In this document: in pieces, positions 46,290 through 58,444 of the stretch
Layout of the letters: the number at the start of each line of letters is the position of its first letter
Numbering within the stretch: the first letter of the stretch is position 1
Assembly: GCA_029339505.1 (NCBI GenBank)
Contig: JAQISU010000163.1
Location: forward strand, 2,170,001 to 2,234,000
Direction: 5' to 3'
DNA: 64,000 nt
Origin: Unio delphinus
Lineage: Eukaryota; Mollusca; Bivalvia; Unionida; Unionidae
The notes under the pieces: model-generated
Seen by the model: only the letters and a program-made list of their open reading frames with translations
What the model was told of the DNA's origin: nothing
Databases searched by the model: none
Translations under genes and position numbers: made by a program

Positions 46290-46860
46290 ATGCTAAATAC
46301 CTTTAGTTATGCTCCAGCAATGAAAATGTTTTTACACAGACAGACAGACAGACATTGTAGTGATAGTTTTATTCCCTCCTCATATTACATCCTAGGAGAT
46401 GACAAAATTGTGAATAATAGATGGACAAGTTGGTAAAAACATAAAAGATCCTAAAACGGAATAAATAATAATATAAAAGGGACCATCCAGACAAGTATGT
46501 AATGTCCATACAGTTGTACTAAGACGCACATAGTTATTTTATAGTTTTTCTTTGAAAACAGTGAATTATGGATGAATGGATGGATGAGCAAGCATATAAA
46601 ATTTTAAAACTACTGAACATCAAAAGGCATATCTACATCAATGATTTAATAAATGTACCAATTTTCATAGAGATATCGCAAATAGTTTTACCCTAGAAAT
46701 GAGTGTGTGAATAATTAATGGATGGATGGATGTTAAGATGAAAAGACAAAAACATATAAAAAAATTGAACATGAGAAATAGTAGATAGCAAAAGGCACAA
46801 TTGTACCACTAGTCTAATTTGTGTACCAATTTTCATAGTTATCCTGAAATGGAGACTTCC
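46290..46860 (+). repeat. Dispersed degenerate repeat, family N
   Basis: Diverged units of about 170 bp contain 'gttatgctcca', 'atggatggatgga', 'aaaaggcayatctaca', 'tgtaccaattttcatag'. Related to 61850-62530. Confidence 0.7.
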
Positions 46861-47615
46861 CCACCACTCCCATCCCCAAAAAATTTTTCATTTATACAAT
46901 AAAAGTCACCTAGCTTTATCATATTTTACTGATAATATTTTATTATGACAGGATTCAAATTATGCATTTCACTCAAGTTGTCATGTAAGATAGCCTGATA
47001 AAGCTAGAAGTAACAAAAGAATAAAAACATCACAAAACCAATCCCACTTCTGCCACCAGTACATTTTTATGTCCCATGCAAGAGGTCTCACTGCTGAGCA
47101 AGTCAAACAACTCTAGTGTGAGGTTAGTTTGAGGTCGATGTTTCTCCTATTTCCATAAACTTTAAGTCAACTGTCATTGTCAACTAAAGGGTTTTTAAAC
47201 ACATTTATACCACAAGATAAATTTTCTTTAGTCAGCTAATGACTGCACATTTTCTAAATGCTTCAATTTAATATCAATATCTGTACACTTTTTTTTACTG
47301 CAGAGTGATATTTCATGCCAAGTCATCATCCAAACACCTAGTACATAGAAGTTACCTCTTTGAAATGGTCAAACATGTTTATATTTGAATATCATGAGAA
47401 TTTCTTATGTTAAGAAATTAAGGACCATATTATGAAACTATTCAAAGTCGAATGAATAATGAACATGATGGCATGTTACTAATTGTCAAATTGCTAGGCT
47501 TGAGAAATATATTCTCACAACTGACTCCAGATAATCAAACAAATATACACTACAATAAAAGGTTTAAGTTGAGATGCAGATATGAATACATAGCACAAAC
47601 TCTATGGCTGTTATA

Positions 47616-47619
<4 letters not shown>
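46861..47619. other. Unique sequence, nothing recognised
   Basis: No repeat or gene seen. Confidence 0.4.

Positions 47620-47662
<43 letters not shown>
47620..47662. repeat. AT dinucleotide microsatellite
   Basis: About 21 AT units. Confidence 0.97.
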
Positions 47663-47663
<1 letters not shown>

Positions 47664-48156
47664 TGAACTTGTTTTAACTCTCTCTCTACTCAGTCTTCTT
47701 ATTCATCCATTTATTTGTGAATTCTCTTCTTAAAATGAGATTAACTGAGATTAAGTGAAATGATTATGCTAAATTTAAAGATAAAATTAATTAGAGTAAT
47801 TAATGTCATTTAAGTTCATATAATTCAGAAGAGATGTCAGAGAAACTTTTGCATATATAGTGATAATAAAATTAATACTTCTTTCTTTCTCAGTCTTCAT
47901 CTCTCCACAGCAAACAATGTTTCTTTTCCTAATCAACTATTTTATTAGTCATTGAAACAAATTTGTCTCAATTGTTTTTGCTTTCTCAATTTCATTTCAA
48001 AACTTAATTATCACAAAATAGACACTTTTGGAGGTAGCAGTCAAGAGCTGATAGAAGGGCAGAACAAGTTTTAACAAAGTACACTAATTCAGTTTTATGT
48101 AGGTGGTGCTCGCAGTTTCATTTTGCATAGGGTTTGAATTTTAAAGAAAAATATTT
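47663..48156. other. Unique AT-rich sequence, nothing recognised
   Basis: No repeat or gene signal. Confidence 0.4.
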
Positions 48157-48455
48157 TCCCATATTTGACTCACTGGTTTTCCCATATTTGACTCATTGGT
48201 TAACCCATATTTGACTCACTGGTTTTTCAATATTTTACTCACTGGTTATCCCATATTTTACTCACTGGTTATTCCATATTTTACTCACTGGTCATTCCAT
48301 ATTTTACTCACTGGTTTTCCTATATTTTATTCAGTGGTTTTTCATATATTTTACTCACTGGTTATCCCATATTTTACTCACTAGTTTTCCATATTTTACT
48401 CACTAGTTTTCCATATTTTACTCACTAGTTTCCCCATATTTGACTCACTGGTTAT
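48157..48455. repeat. 22-23-bp minisatellite, about 13 copies
   Basis: CATATTTTACTCACTGGTT with TTGACT and CTAGTT variants. Confidence 0.95.
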
Positions 48456-48760
48456 CCTTGCCATTTTTTAATGAACTTGTATCTTTTAAGTATTGTTATT
48501 CTCTTTATTTGGTATAAGATTCATGCATGTAATTTCAGTTCTAGAGTGGTCATTTTCACTTCCACTACTTTAAACATCAATTGTAACAAAAGTGCAAATA
48601 ACGCTTTATACTGAAGACATAGCTGGTGAATCATTCTTTGCACTTTCAGAAGCTGGCAAAATTGGTTTTCCATATTTTAATAGCTGCTAAAGATAGTGTA
48701 CATCAAACTAATGAAGCTGATTTTTCAAGCACATGGTCAGAGCCATTTTGGTTAGCTGTG

Positions 48761-48880
48761 TGCTTAGATCAAATACAATTTCCAAAGAAATTTCTGTCAC
48801 AGTACCTGAATGTAACATAATGCTTAGATCAAATACAATATCCAAAGAAATTTCTGTCACAGTACCTGAATGTAACATAA
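48761..48880. repeat. 60-bp perfect-type duplication, two copies
   Basis: TGCTTAGATCAAATACAAT begins at 48761 and again at 48821, with one visible difference. Confidence 0.95.
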
Positions 48881-48910
48881 GAGCTATTCCAACATACTCT
48901 CTATTATGAA

Positions 48911-49075
48911 CAACTCCACATCACTCTTTTAGCAGTACATACTATCTGTAGACAGTGCTACCATACAACTCCACATCACTCTTTTAGCAGTACATACTAT
49001 CTGTAGACAGTGCTACCATACAACTCCACATCACTCTTTTAGCAGTACATACTATCTGTAGACAGTGCTACCATA
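48911..49075. repeat. 55-bp repeat, three identical copies
   Basis: CAACTCCACATCACTCTTTT begins at 48911, 48966 and 49021. Confidence 0.96.
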
Positions 49076-49446
49076 ATAAAGTATCCAATTCTGTGTTAAA
49101 ATATCATGTGACACCAAATGCCTAAAGTCATCTAGCTAAATCTCAATTGGATCAAAAAAACCTCACCATGAAACTGAATTTTCACTCAGGTCCAATATTC
49201 ATAACATGTCTGGCCTTGATATATATCTTAAGTGAAATATATCAATGTATTTGTACCTTGAAACTAAAAGAAAGTTATACATTTTCTGACAGAAAATAGT
49301 TTCTTCTTTCAGAATACACCCTAAAAGAAGAAAAAAAGCAACTTTTTGTAAATCTTTTCAAGGCTATGGTAGAATAATGTTGGCATCTTGACCTATTTTC
49401 AACATTACATCAATATATGGGACAACATATTAGCTGATCATATATC
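49076..49446. other. Unique spacer, nothing recognised
   Basis: No signal on either strand. Confidence 0.4.
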
Positions 49447-49772
49447 ATGCTGTGTGGTGAGAGTATGGTGGCTATCCACCTATCACATATACACCTTAAA
49501 ACATACAGCAACTGTGTTGTGAGAGTATTGTGGCTATCCACCTATCACATATACACCTTTATTAAAACATACAGCAACTGTGTGGTGAGAGTATGGTGGC
49601 TATCCACCTATCACATATACACCTTAAAACATACAGCAACTGTGTGGTGAGAGTATGTTCGCTATCCACCTATCACATATACACCTTTATTAAAACATAC
49701 AGCAACTGTATGGTAAGAGTATGGTGGCTATCCACCTATCACATATACACCTTTCTTAAGACATACAGCAAT
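49447..49772. repeat. 62/67-bp alternating repeat, five copies
   Basis: TATCCACCTATCACATATAC recurs; spacers alternate between a short (CCTTAAAACA) and a long (CCTTTATTAAAACA) form, giving a two-unit period. Confidence 0.95.
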
Positions 49773-49879
49773 ATGTCATTACTAGAAGCCCGAGATTGCT
49801 AATGTATCTACTAAATAAAAAATGCCATATTAATTCTACTAGAAATATGGGTTAATGTCAGTCCAAAATTCCTCAGCTA

Positions 49880-50930
49880 GTAATGATCAGTTATAACAAA
49901 AGATGTTTTAAGGCTTTTATATTTGTAGTATCCAAATCTAATGCCATCATTTGTCTAAGTTTTGAAATGGGCTCATGCAGGATGCTTTCTGTTAATTCAG
50001 ACCAAATTCCACTGTCTTGTTTGGAAAATTATTTTAGTATCGGCATCATTATTAGATTGTGTATCAAGATAACTTCTGCCCCTTAATATGCTGGCTGACT
50101 TCTGCCCCTTAATATGCTGGCTGACTTCTGCCCCTTAATATGCTGGCTGACTTCTGCCCTTAATATGCTGGCTGACTTCTGCCCTTTAATATGCTAGCTG
50201 ACTTGCTGTAAAACATTTTCAAATTCTAGGAAGTGCAGTTAACTATAGATGTTATTTTGAGGCTTCTCTATGTTTAGTAATTGTGGCCATGCTAGATACC
50301 GGTAGTAATCAGAATTTGTGTAAAGGTCTTCATTCCAGGATGCTTTCTATACAAATTTGGCCAATTCTGTTTAGATGTTTTTGAGCAGATGTCACTGAAA
50401 TATTTGTATATATCAGTAAGAGTAACCATACCAAATGGCAAATTGGATTATTCTAAAGTGTTCTTCAACAGAAACTTCTATAATGTTTTTTCTTTCCATT
50501 TTTATATTTTTTTCTTCTTTTAAATTGTTTGCCAAATTTTGATATTATGTTGAGTAGCTTATCCTTTAAAGTTTTTCTATTTTTAGTAATGACAGCCATA
50601 TTTGTTGGCAGATATTAGCATCATTTGTCCAAATGTAAAAAGCCATTATGTAAGGGTATTTTCCATATAATATGGTTAAATTACATGTTGGGGAATTCTT
50701 AAGAAGCTGTTTTATATCTTAATTTGATTATGTTAGCCTAAATGGATGCCATACTGGAATCATTCTGCAAAAATTAAAGACACTATTGCTAGAATGTACT
50801 GTAAATTTGGTTGAGTTGAAACAAGCACAATACAAGACAGACTCAGACAACATCTAGAGGTCACTTTATTGTACCTTACAGTCCAGTGAGTTAAAACTCA
50901 AACAGGTCAAGGTCACACTCATGCACAACA
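49880..50930 (+). repeat. Degenerate dispersed repeat, about 3-4 diverged units, holding a 26-bp array
   Basis: Phrases 'agatgttnttaaggcttt', 'tttagtaatnrnngccat', 'gcatcatttgt' and 'aggatgctttct' recur at about 49900, 50245 and 50560 in the same order. No coding signal. Confidence 0.55.
50071..50204. repeat. 26-bp repeat, five copies
   Basis: CTTCTGCCCCTTAATATGC plus TGGCTGA. It interrupts the degenerate dispersed repeat, apparently amplifying a piece of it. Confidence 0.96.
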
Positions 50931-50934
50931 CGTA

Positions 50935-51138
50935 ACAACCCACATATAGTAGCGATATTAAGAAATAACACAACCCACATATAGTAGCAATATTACGAAA
51001 TAATGCAACCCACATATAGTAGCAATATTAAGAAATAACACAACCCACATATAGTAGCAATATTACAAAATAATGCAACCCACATATAGTAGCGATATTA
51101 AGAAATAATGCAACCCACATAGTCAGTAGCGATATTAA
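50935..51138. repeat. 36-bp minisatellite, about 5.7 copies
   Basis: CCCACATATAGTAGCAATAT with TAAGAAATAACACAA or TACGAAATAATGCAA variants in alternation. Confidence 0.96.
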
Positions 51139-51450
51139 ATAGTAAAATAATATCTTTGCAGTTTAACTGATAAACAGGATAAAGCATAGATTGTCAGCAA
51201 ATTTAGCAAGCAAACTAATTTGTTTGTTCAAATTATGTAATAAAAAATATTTCATAATTTCATTTAAATTGGTTATGTGAGCTTGTGACTGAAACCAGAT
51301 TTTAGTTCCCACCATTTCACATAAATTAATGACACATAATATAAATGTGGTGTACAGATGGACATCGATTGACTATAATTATATTTTAACATTTGGCAGT
51401 GGGTTGTATTATTGTGACTACCTTGTGTTGCAAGTCTACTTGATTTTGTT

Positions 51451-51655
51451 TACTGTATATACTCACAAAAAAGTCAAGTCCAATTGCAAACTGCAAAGAC
51501 CCAGATCTGCCATTGCATAATGCACTGTCAGGCAGACATGGGTCTTTGCAGTTGTTAGTAGTAATCAGTAGAATAATCAGTACAGCATAAACTCTGATTT
51601 GCTATGGCAGGTCAGGGTCTTTCTTTGCTAGAAGTGTGGCTAGATTTATATGGTA
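51451..51655. mobile_element. Foldback MITE, diverged copy
   Basis: An internal hairpin pairs 51486-51511 (starts GCAAACTGCAAAGACCC) with 51531-51553. A second weaker inverted pair lies at about 51585-51631. Outer ends (TACTGTATATACT and inverted TACCATATAAATCT) resemble the ends of the better copy at 52208. Confidence 0.65.
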
Positions 51656-51784
51656 TACAAGACGAAACAATAAAAATGTTATATTTGTATCCATTAACTA
51701 ACATTTTAGGTCACTAAGATACTGAAATTAGATTAAACTCAAATTAAATGATGCTAAAACACCATGATTTATACTGCACACAAC

Positions 51785-51846
51785 TGTTGTATAAATTTCG
51801 TATCTGTTGTATAAATTTCGTATCTGTTGTATAAATTTCATATCTG
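51785..51846. repeat. 20-bp repeat, three copies
   Basis: GTTGTATAAATTTCGTATC in tandem. Confidence 0.95.
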
Positions 51847-52207
51847 ATAAACATTGATGTATGATCCTTTACCTGCAGTTGTCTGAGTTAATTAAAACAA
51901 CCCAAAGAAAACTGCACTCACTAATTAAGTCCAACATGTTAAATTAATATCATCTGTAATATTTGTCACTAGTCCTAAAATCAATTTAATGGTCTGCACA
52001 AAATTACTAGAACTCATTAACCCTCAAATATGACAAAAGATATTCCCCATGAGTATTTTGCATTCAGTAAAGAAACCTGAATTTATAATAGCTGCATCTA
52101 TTCTGCATTTTCATGACAGATTTCAAAAGGCACAGAACTTGTGCCAAATGTAACTTTAATGAATGATGTGTCATAACTGTTATTAGTTTTCTAACTTACA
52201 TGTACTG
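51847..52207. other. Unique spacer, nothing recognised
   Basis: No signal found. Confidence 0.4.
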
Positions 52208-52423
52208 TACCATATGTACTGGCTTATAAGTACAGCCCAATTGCAAACTGTACAGACACAAATCTGCTGTCATGTCATGTGCCATAAGAGCTGGATCTGT
52301 GCAGTTTGTTTGGTGTAATCAGAAAAACAAGCAACATAGACCCTGATCAGCAGGCACATAATGGTGTATCAGATCAGGACCTTTGTTGTTTGCAGTTTAA
52401 ATTTTAAGCAAGTATATATGGTA
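52208..52423. mobile_element. TA-flanked MITE with 19-bp inverted ends and two internal hairpins
   Basis: The left end TACCATATGTACTGGCTTA (52208-52226) matches the inverted right end TACCATATATACTTGCTTA (52405-52423) with two mismatches. The outer TA can be read as the target duplication. Inside, CAAACTGTACAGACACA pairs with CTGGATCTGTGCAGTTTG, and a second pair is formed around 52338-52392. Non-coding, Tc1/mariner-type target. The family also occurs at 51451, 41020 and, as a tandem derivative, 62715. Confidence 0.78.
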
Positions 52424-52481
52424 GCAAAGTTTTGTTTCCATCCAATCTGATATTCAGTTATGTAAATATTTGGGTTAAATA

Positions 52482-52769
52482 GCAATTGTGTTAACTATAT
52501 GCCTAATTCAAGGCATAAATCAACAATTGTGTTAACTATATGCCTAATTCAAGGCATAAATCAACAATTGTGTTAACTATATGCCTAATTCAAGGCATAA
52601 ATCAACAATTGTGTTAACTATATGCCTAATTCAAGGCATAAATCAACAATTGTGTTAACTATATGCCTAATTCAAGGCATAAATCAACAATTGTGTTAAC
52701 TATATGCCTAATTCAAGGCATAAATCAACAATTGTGTTAACTATATGCCTAATTCAAGGCATAAATCAA
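52482..52769. repeat. 41-bp array, seven identical copies, hairpin in each
   Basis: TATGCCTAATTCAAGGCATA in each unit has the inverted stem TATGCC/GGCATA. No difference was seen among the seven units. Confidence 0.98.
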
Positions 52770-53030
52770 CAGTAGCAATTTAATGTACAAATGCCATCAA
52801 GGTTGGTAGAGAATGGAGCATTAATCATCTGTACATTCATTTGTTTATTCATTACTTCATAAAGCTAGTCAAGTTCTCAAAATCCATGAAAATGGATGTA
52901 TTGATGCATTTTTACATAACTCAGCCAAATCAAATGTAGGTGGCTACAACCTAATTTTAAAAATGAGAGGTATTTTTTTAAATTTTCAGCCATTTATTCA
53001 TTACATCTCAATCTTTTGAACCATTCTTCA
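52770..53030. other. Unique spacer, nothing recognised
   Basis: No signal found. Confidence 0.4.
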
Positions 53031-53171
53031 TGTAAATTGATCTCAAAAGAACATGAATTGTAAATTGATCTCAAAAGAACATGAATTGTAAATTGATCTC
53101 AAAAGAACATGAATTGTAAATTGATCTCAAAAGAACATGAATTGTAAATTGATCTCAAAAGAACATGAATT
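53031..53171. repeat. 28-bp array, five identical copies
   Basis: GATCTCAAAAGAACATG with AATTGTAAATT spacer. Confidence 0.97.
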
Positions 53172-53496
53172 CAATCATAGCAAAAGGAGGTTCCTGACTC
53201 AGTTGTCATTTTCTATTTTTAGGGGTATAAATTACAGTAAAACACCTCTGGTAGTAATAAACCTGTCTCTAATTTCTAGTTTAAATTCTTTATAGCAACT
53301 GTACAGTAATCATCAATAAATATCAACTGTAGAAACAAACGCTGATGGTACATTTTAGACATATCCTTCATTCAGTTCATTTTATTTTTAACATGTTTTC
53401 ATTGAATTTGGTGTAATTCCTTATATTTACATTTATAGAACTTTACTTTTAATTGCTACCATATAGCCATTAATGTTCTGATCTGCCATTAAACAT
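53172..53496. other. Unique spacer, nothing recognised
   Basis: No signal found. Confidence 0.4.
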
Positions 53497-53515
53497 TACC
53501 TACCTACCTACCTAC

Positions 53516-53573
<58 letters not shown>
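53497..53573. repeat. CTAC then CA microsatellite
   Basis: Five tetranucleotide units followed by about 27 CA units. Confidence 0.98.
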
Positions 53574-53578
<5 letters not shown>

Positions 53579-53879
53579 GAAGTATGTTCAGAAATTCTTT
53601 AATAATTTCTTTCTGAAGCAGAATATTGAAAACTGGTTCTTGAGAAAATGCTTTTGGCTATGTTATCAACAAAACAAAACAAGATCATAAAAATAATCAT
53701 CCTAATATTAAGCCTTATGAATAATAATCAAATTTCAATTTAGAGATAGTACAATGCTTGTGTACTGAAAATGAAAAAAGGAATTTTTGTTTAAATGTGG
53801 TTCAATATTTGTATGGCTCTGCTTCTCCAAATTAGATATAAATAAACTATATCTGTTCATTATATATTTCATTTTAATT

Positions 53880-54235
53880 GTGAATGGATACTGGAAATAT
53901 CAATTTCCGTCAACTCAAGACATAACATCACCATGGGACTGTTTTTTCATTGTAGGAAAGACAAAACTAATTGAGTTCCCGTTACATTTCCTTCACTTCT
54001 GTATTAAAATTAGAAAAACCAATTTCTCTCAACCTGAGTTGCAATGTCTTATGGGACTATTTCTCCATGGTATGAAAGTCTATACTAATTAAGTTCCTTT
54101 TATTACTTCCTTCATTTGTATATTGAAATGGTAACACAAATTTCCGTTAGTCTGAGATGCAAAATCATTGTGGGACTATTTCTCCCCAGTAATGTTCACT
54201 ATGCTAATTGAGTGTTTCTTATATATTTCATTTAG
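53880..54235. repeat. Diverged repeat of about 115 bp, three copies
   Basis: 'aatttccgt' or 'aatttctct', 'tgggactatttctcc' and 'ctaattragt' recur in order at about 53900, 54020 and 54140. The open frame at 53787-54092 runs through them and is not supported. Confidence 0.85.
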
Positions 54236-54431
54236 TTTTATTATACTTTTCATGCAATTCAGGTCATTGGTTGTGGTAGTCACTTACTTGGATACAAGAT
54301 ATCAACATAAGTCTATCAAACTGACCAATATTCGTATGTCCACAACCAATTTCCAGCATTTCATGATATGACCATTTCCTCTGTTTTAGACACTTTGTGT
54401 TGAAACCATTTCTGTCATTTTATGTAATAAC

Positions 54432-54692
54432 CATAGTATAAAAGTAGACACTGTGGCACCCACACTGGTCAGCTTTATTTTTAATAGAAAAAAAGTAGCC
54501 ACTGTGGCACCCACACTGGTCAGCTTTATTTTTAATAGAAAAAGTAGCCACTGTGGCACCCATACTGGTCAGCTCTGTTTGTATTAGAAAATTGTTGCCA
54601 CTGTTGCATCCATACTGGTCAGCTCTTTTTTTATTAGAAAAAAGTAGCCACTGTGTCATCCATACTGGTCAGCTTTATTTTTAATAGACAAA
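54432..54692. repeat. 51-bp repeat, five copies
   Basis: CACTGTGGCACCCACACTGG followed by TCAGCTTTATTTTTAATAG; first and last units are the most divergent. Confidence 0.95.
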
Positions 54693-54754
54693 ACAAACAT
54701 CATCAGATGTCTTTTGGTGAAAACCCTATATCAGTACAACCATCCAATCATGAT

Positions 54755-54990
54755 GATTGGTTTTGGGTTTTGTGGGGTTTGGGACATTTTAACAATCAAA
54801 GGTTACATGACAGCCAGGACAATTTCGCAAACCTGAGAAGAACCACCAACCCAGTGGAAGCTAATTGTATGCTTTCTCACAAACTCTCCACTGGACAAAC
54901 CAAGACTCAAACTTATGCACATTTGAGGTATGTAAGTAATCCATAAAGGCAAGACCAATGGTCATCCAAGGTCCACCATTCAGGAGAGTA
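54755..54990 (-). mobile_element. Possible highly diverged SINE of the first family
   Basis: On the plus strand 'gttacatgacagccagg', 'gaagaaccaccaaccca' and 'ctttctcacaaa' line up in order with 6350-6460 and 40095-40190. No clear pol III boxes or tail. Confidence 0.4.
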
Positions 54991-54999
54991 GTGATATGT

Positions 55000-55612
55000 A
55001 ATTTTGTTTGGGGTAAAACTAATTCTAATGATTGTATAGCTTGCCTGTGTCTATTGCATAGCTAGTACATTTCCAGGAGGAGACTACTCTGACATAATGA
55101 CAAATGTCTTCCCATTAGCGAGAACCAGAATCTTCCATAATATCCTGCTGGATACCCACACATATAATGGGCATGTATGAGGGTGACTATTTTGAGGGAG
55201 CAACCTAATCTAGTGGGACATCATTCAGTGGATGGAGGAAGGAATCTGGCAATAATAACAGGTAAGTATTACATCATTAAAATTAGTTTCAATACCCCAC
55301 CACCACCACCAAAAGAACTATATTTTACACTCATTAATACATGTTACTACTGCATGTATTTGTCTGATGTATTATAAGCAAACACAATGAATACTCAGCA
55401 TCACAGAAGAGCAGGAGACTGCTACAGGATAGAATAAACATGGCTCACTTCTTGGCCAAGTGAGAAAATATCTTTGCTTTGGTGGGCTAACAAGTGAAGG
55501 TACTTAACAGAAGGAGAAAGTAGTGTGAGATTGTATCACATCCTCTACAAATGACTGAGTGAGATAGGCCCATGATGTAGCAATGGCTTAAACCTCATGG
55601 AATTTAATTCTC
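55000..55612. other. Unique sequence with an isolated splice-donor-like site
   Basis: AACAGGTAAGTATT at about 55257-55270 is a textbook 5' splice site, but no exon homology was found upstream. Confidence 0.3.
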
Positions 55613-55731
55613 ATGTAACATATCAGAATGGACTGGTAACCTATTCATGTAACATAGGTCCATATCAGAATGGACTGGTAACCTATTCATGTAACATAGG
55701 TCCATATCAGAATGGACTGGTAACCTATTTT
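55613..55731. repeat. 42-bp repeat, 2.8 copies
   Basis: TCAGAATGGACTGGTAACC begins at 55622, 55664 and 55706. Confidence 0.96.
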
Positions 55732-55987
55732 GATTCTTAATGTTCTCCATGTTGGAATCTTAAATACATTGTATAAGCTGAACCTTTCGTTATTTTTTGA
55801 GACTATCAAATAAACAGATACAGCCCTAGACATCCATCTGGGTCATTGGTAGCAAAGATATTGCTGAAACTGGGATTTCCATGGGAGTAGAGCCAAGAAA
55901 GGGAGCTGTTATTTTGATAAGAAAAACCTGGTTGGCAATAAGAGAAGCTTATTTATACTTTCGCTTGAACCTGATACAGCCCTGCTA

Positions 55988-56012
55988 TGTGTGTGTGTTT
56001 GTGTGTGTTTGT

Positions 56013-56067
<55 letters not shown>

Positions 56068-56103
56068 CGTGCGTGCATGCGTGCGTGCGTGCATGCATGC
56101 GCA
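55988..56103. repeat. TG microsatellite with TGCG/TGCA extension
   Basis: TG runs with TTTG interruptions at the left, then GCGT and GCAT tetranucleotides at the right. Confidence 0.97.
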
Positions 56104-58444
56104 TCCCTTGTCTTTGCATTTCCAAAATATACACCATAGACATTGATTTTTTGGACTAAGTGATGCACTTGGCAACTTGGGAGCAAAACGTTTTATGTAG
56201 AGAGATCATCTGAGATGAGCGAAGCATGAAGGAAAATAATCTGCTGCCTGTTTTATAGAAGAATCCCCCTGCATTGTGACAAGGAGTTCTTCCTCTAATA
56301 TGAGGTCCACCAGCAGATCAAGATGATCACAGAACCACCATTACTGAGGTCACCAAGAGGCAATCAGAATGAGGTCAGCCATGGAGTTTTTTTCATTATT
56401 GCATCATCCTGAATAGTGGGAAGACATATTAAGTGAACAGATGATTCCACTTCAGGATGAAAGTGTCCATTGCCAGGGACTCTGGTCATGGATTGGTGAA
56501 ATGTAAAAATGGAGCAGCTGCTTCATTTGCAGCATCATGGGGAAAATGTCTATCAAGATAATTTCCCGAAAGTGAAGCAGGGATTCTGCTACAGATGAAG
56601 TGGAGCAACCATTTCATACAAACATCTTTCCTTCCTTTAAAAACTGAATACCAAAATGTTCATTCTGTTGGAAATGTGGCAAACTAGAAGGAATATACCT
56701 CTGAAAAGGTTTCAAACCTCCAAGCAGCGAGGTGTCAACAGAGGTGTGCTACTGTTAACATAATGCCAGAGGAGACCATAATGCTATTACCACCTATTTG
56801 GTGGATACAACCCTGAAGGCCTTAAGACACTGCTCTCATTCTTAGTTTCTTGATGTAGAGGGTAGTTTCTCCCTGAGACCATGAACCCTAAAAGAACAGT
56901 CCCTCCAGATTTGGATGGGGGTCCCAACCTGCATCTGGTGTATCTCTAAACATGTAAAATTGGGGATTGGGGAGGGGGTTTGGGGAGGGAATTCATGGGG
57001 ACTCTAATTTAAAACTATTCCACATTTGTCCACCAATTCAGATGATGGTGAAAAATATCAACCATGAGAAAATGAGGCATTCAGGGAGTCACTAAATGGA
57101 TTCCAAGCCATGAAGAGCAGAAACAATAATGGATACAAGAGCAGTCTGATTAGGGTAACCAGATCTGCAGTGGAGTTTATGTTCCTTTAGGGTAAAATAC
57201 CGACCACTGAGGTCATTGACTTGAGATCGACAACTTCATTATTGAAGAGATAGCAGATAGAAAGTGATATTTCTCTATAGGCCTGTTCAATAAGGGTTGT
57301 TATCTTCTCTGATTTATTACCTCCCTTTTCCATGCTCTTCACAAATACAAATAAAACTGACCTGTTCCCAAAATTTTGGGGAGCAAAATGGCACACGCAA
57401 GATATATATATATATATATATAAGTTAGGCTGTTTCCTCCTCTTGGCTAGTTTTGAATAGGCAGAAGCTCATTCAAGGGACTAATTTAACAGTATCTCAA
57501 ACCATGAGTAGCCACAGAGTGGATAAGCCTGCCAAGGAGAGACTCTTCCTCCAAGGGGTCAGCCCTCGAAAGGTTCTTACTACATTCTAGTGAGACCTTG
57601 GAGGTGTCAAACTTATCACTATGAAGGTGGAGAAACTCCACTGATAAGGACATGGACCAAGACAACACATGCCTAGAAGATTATTCCACTGCTTCCAAGA
57701 AATGAAGAAAAGGTATTGGCAACAGATTCCTCTTTTTGCAGGCTGAATGTGGCAGCTAAAAAAGAGGCAGCAAGGCAACAGTTAAATATGGCACAATATT
57801 CTTATAGGACTATTTCTATACATAGAAATACCTACTAGAGTCACTTCAGCATCTAAATTGAGAGGTTTAGAGGGGCAGGAAGGGGTAAGAACCTTGTAGC
57901 TAGAAGCTATTTCAGTTAATGCAAAGCTTAATGGAGTATCACTCACTTGAATACATCAATTAAATGTCATCTGTAAAACATTCTCAATCAGTGTAGCAAC
58001 AAAACAACAGAAAATTTGTACAGATATCCTGAAATTAAGCTATCCAGTTCCTATGACATTTTTCTCAATAACAACCATCTAAAACAATTATCAAATACAT
58101 CCACATGCCATGCATACTTGAGAAAATTGGGTCTTCATAAAAGAAACACTCAAAAAAAGTTTGTCCAATTATAATTGTAAATTCATGTTTCAATCAATGC
58201 AGAGTACACATGTTCGGGATTGAAAAGCATGTATTTAAAACATATTTTATATTCTGGGTCTTATGATGTACAAAAGTAATGTTAAATATATTTTTACAGA
58301 TAAAATGCAACTATTTTCATAACTCAGATATGTTCGATATTTATGCTGGACAAGTACAAGTTTTAGTGACGAACAGAGCTGGTTGTTGTATGCAAACTAA
58401 TTCATTAATCCAAACTAAGCATCATCTGGAAAAGAAAGTTTCTA
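56104..58444. other. Unique, moderately GC-richer sequence; no gene recognised
   Basis: The longest stretch without an array. Minus-strand frames at 57486-57668 and 57587-57778 and a plus-strand frame at 58279-58530 have mixed composition and are not repeat-derived, but I recognise no domain. A short AT microsatellite lies at 57401-57422. It could hold decayed TE coding sequence or a non-coding gene. Confidence 0.35.
56962..56989 (+). other. Potential G-quadruplex motif
   Basis: Five G-tracts (G4, G4, G5, G4, G3) with loops of one to three bases. Confidence 0.6.
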
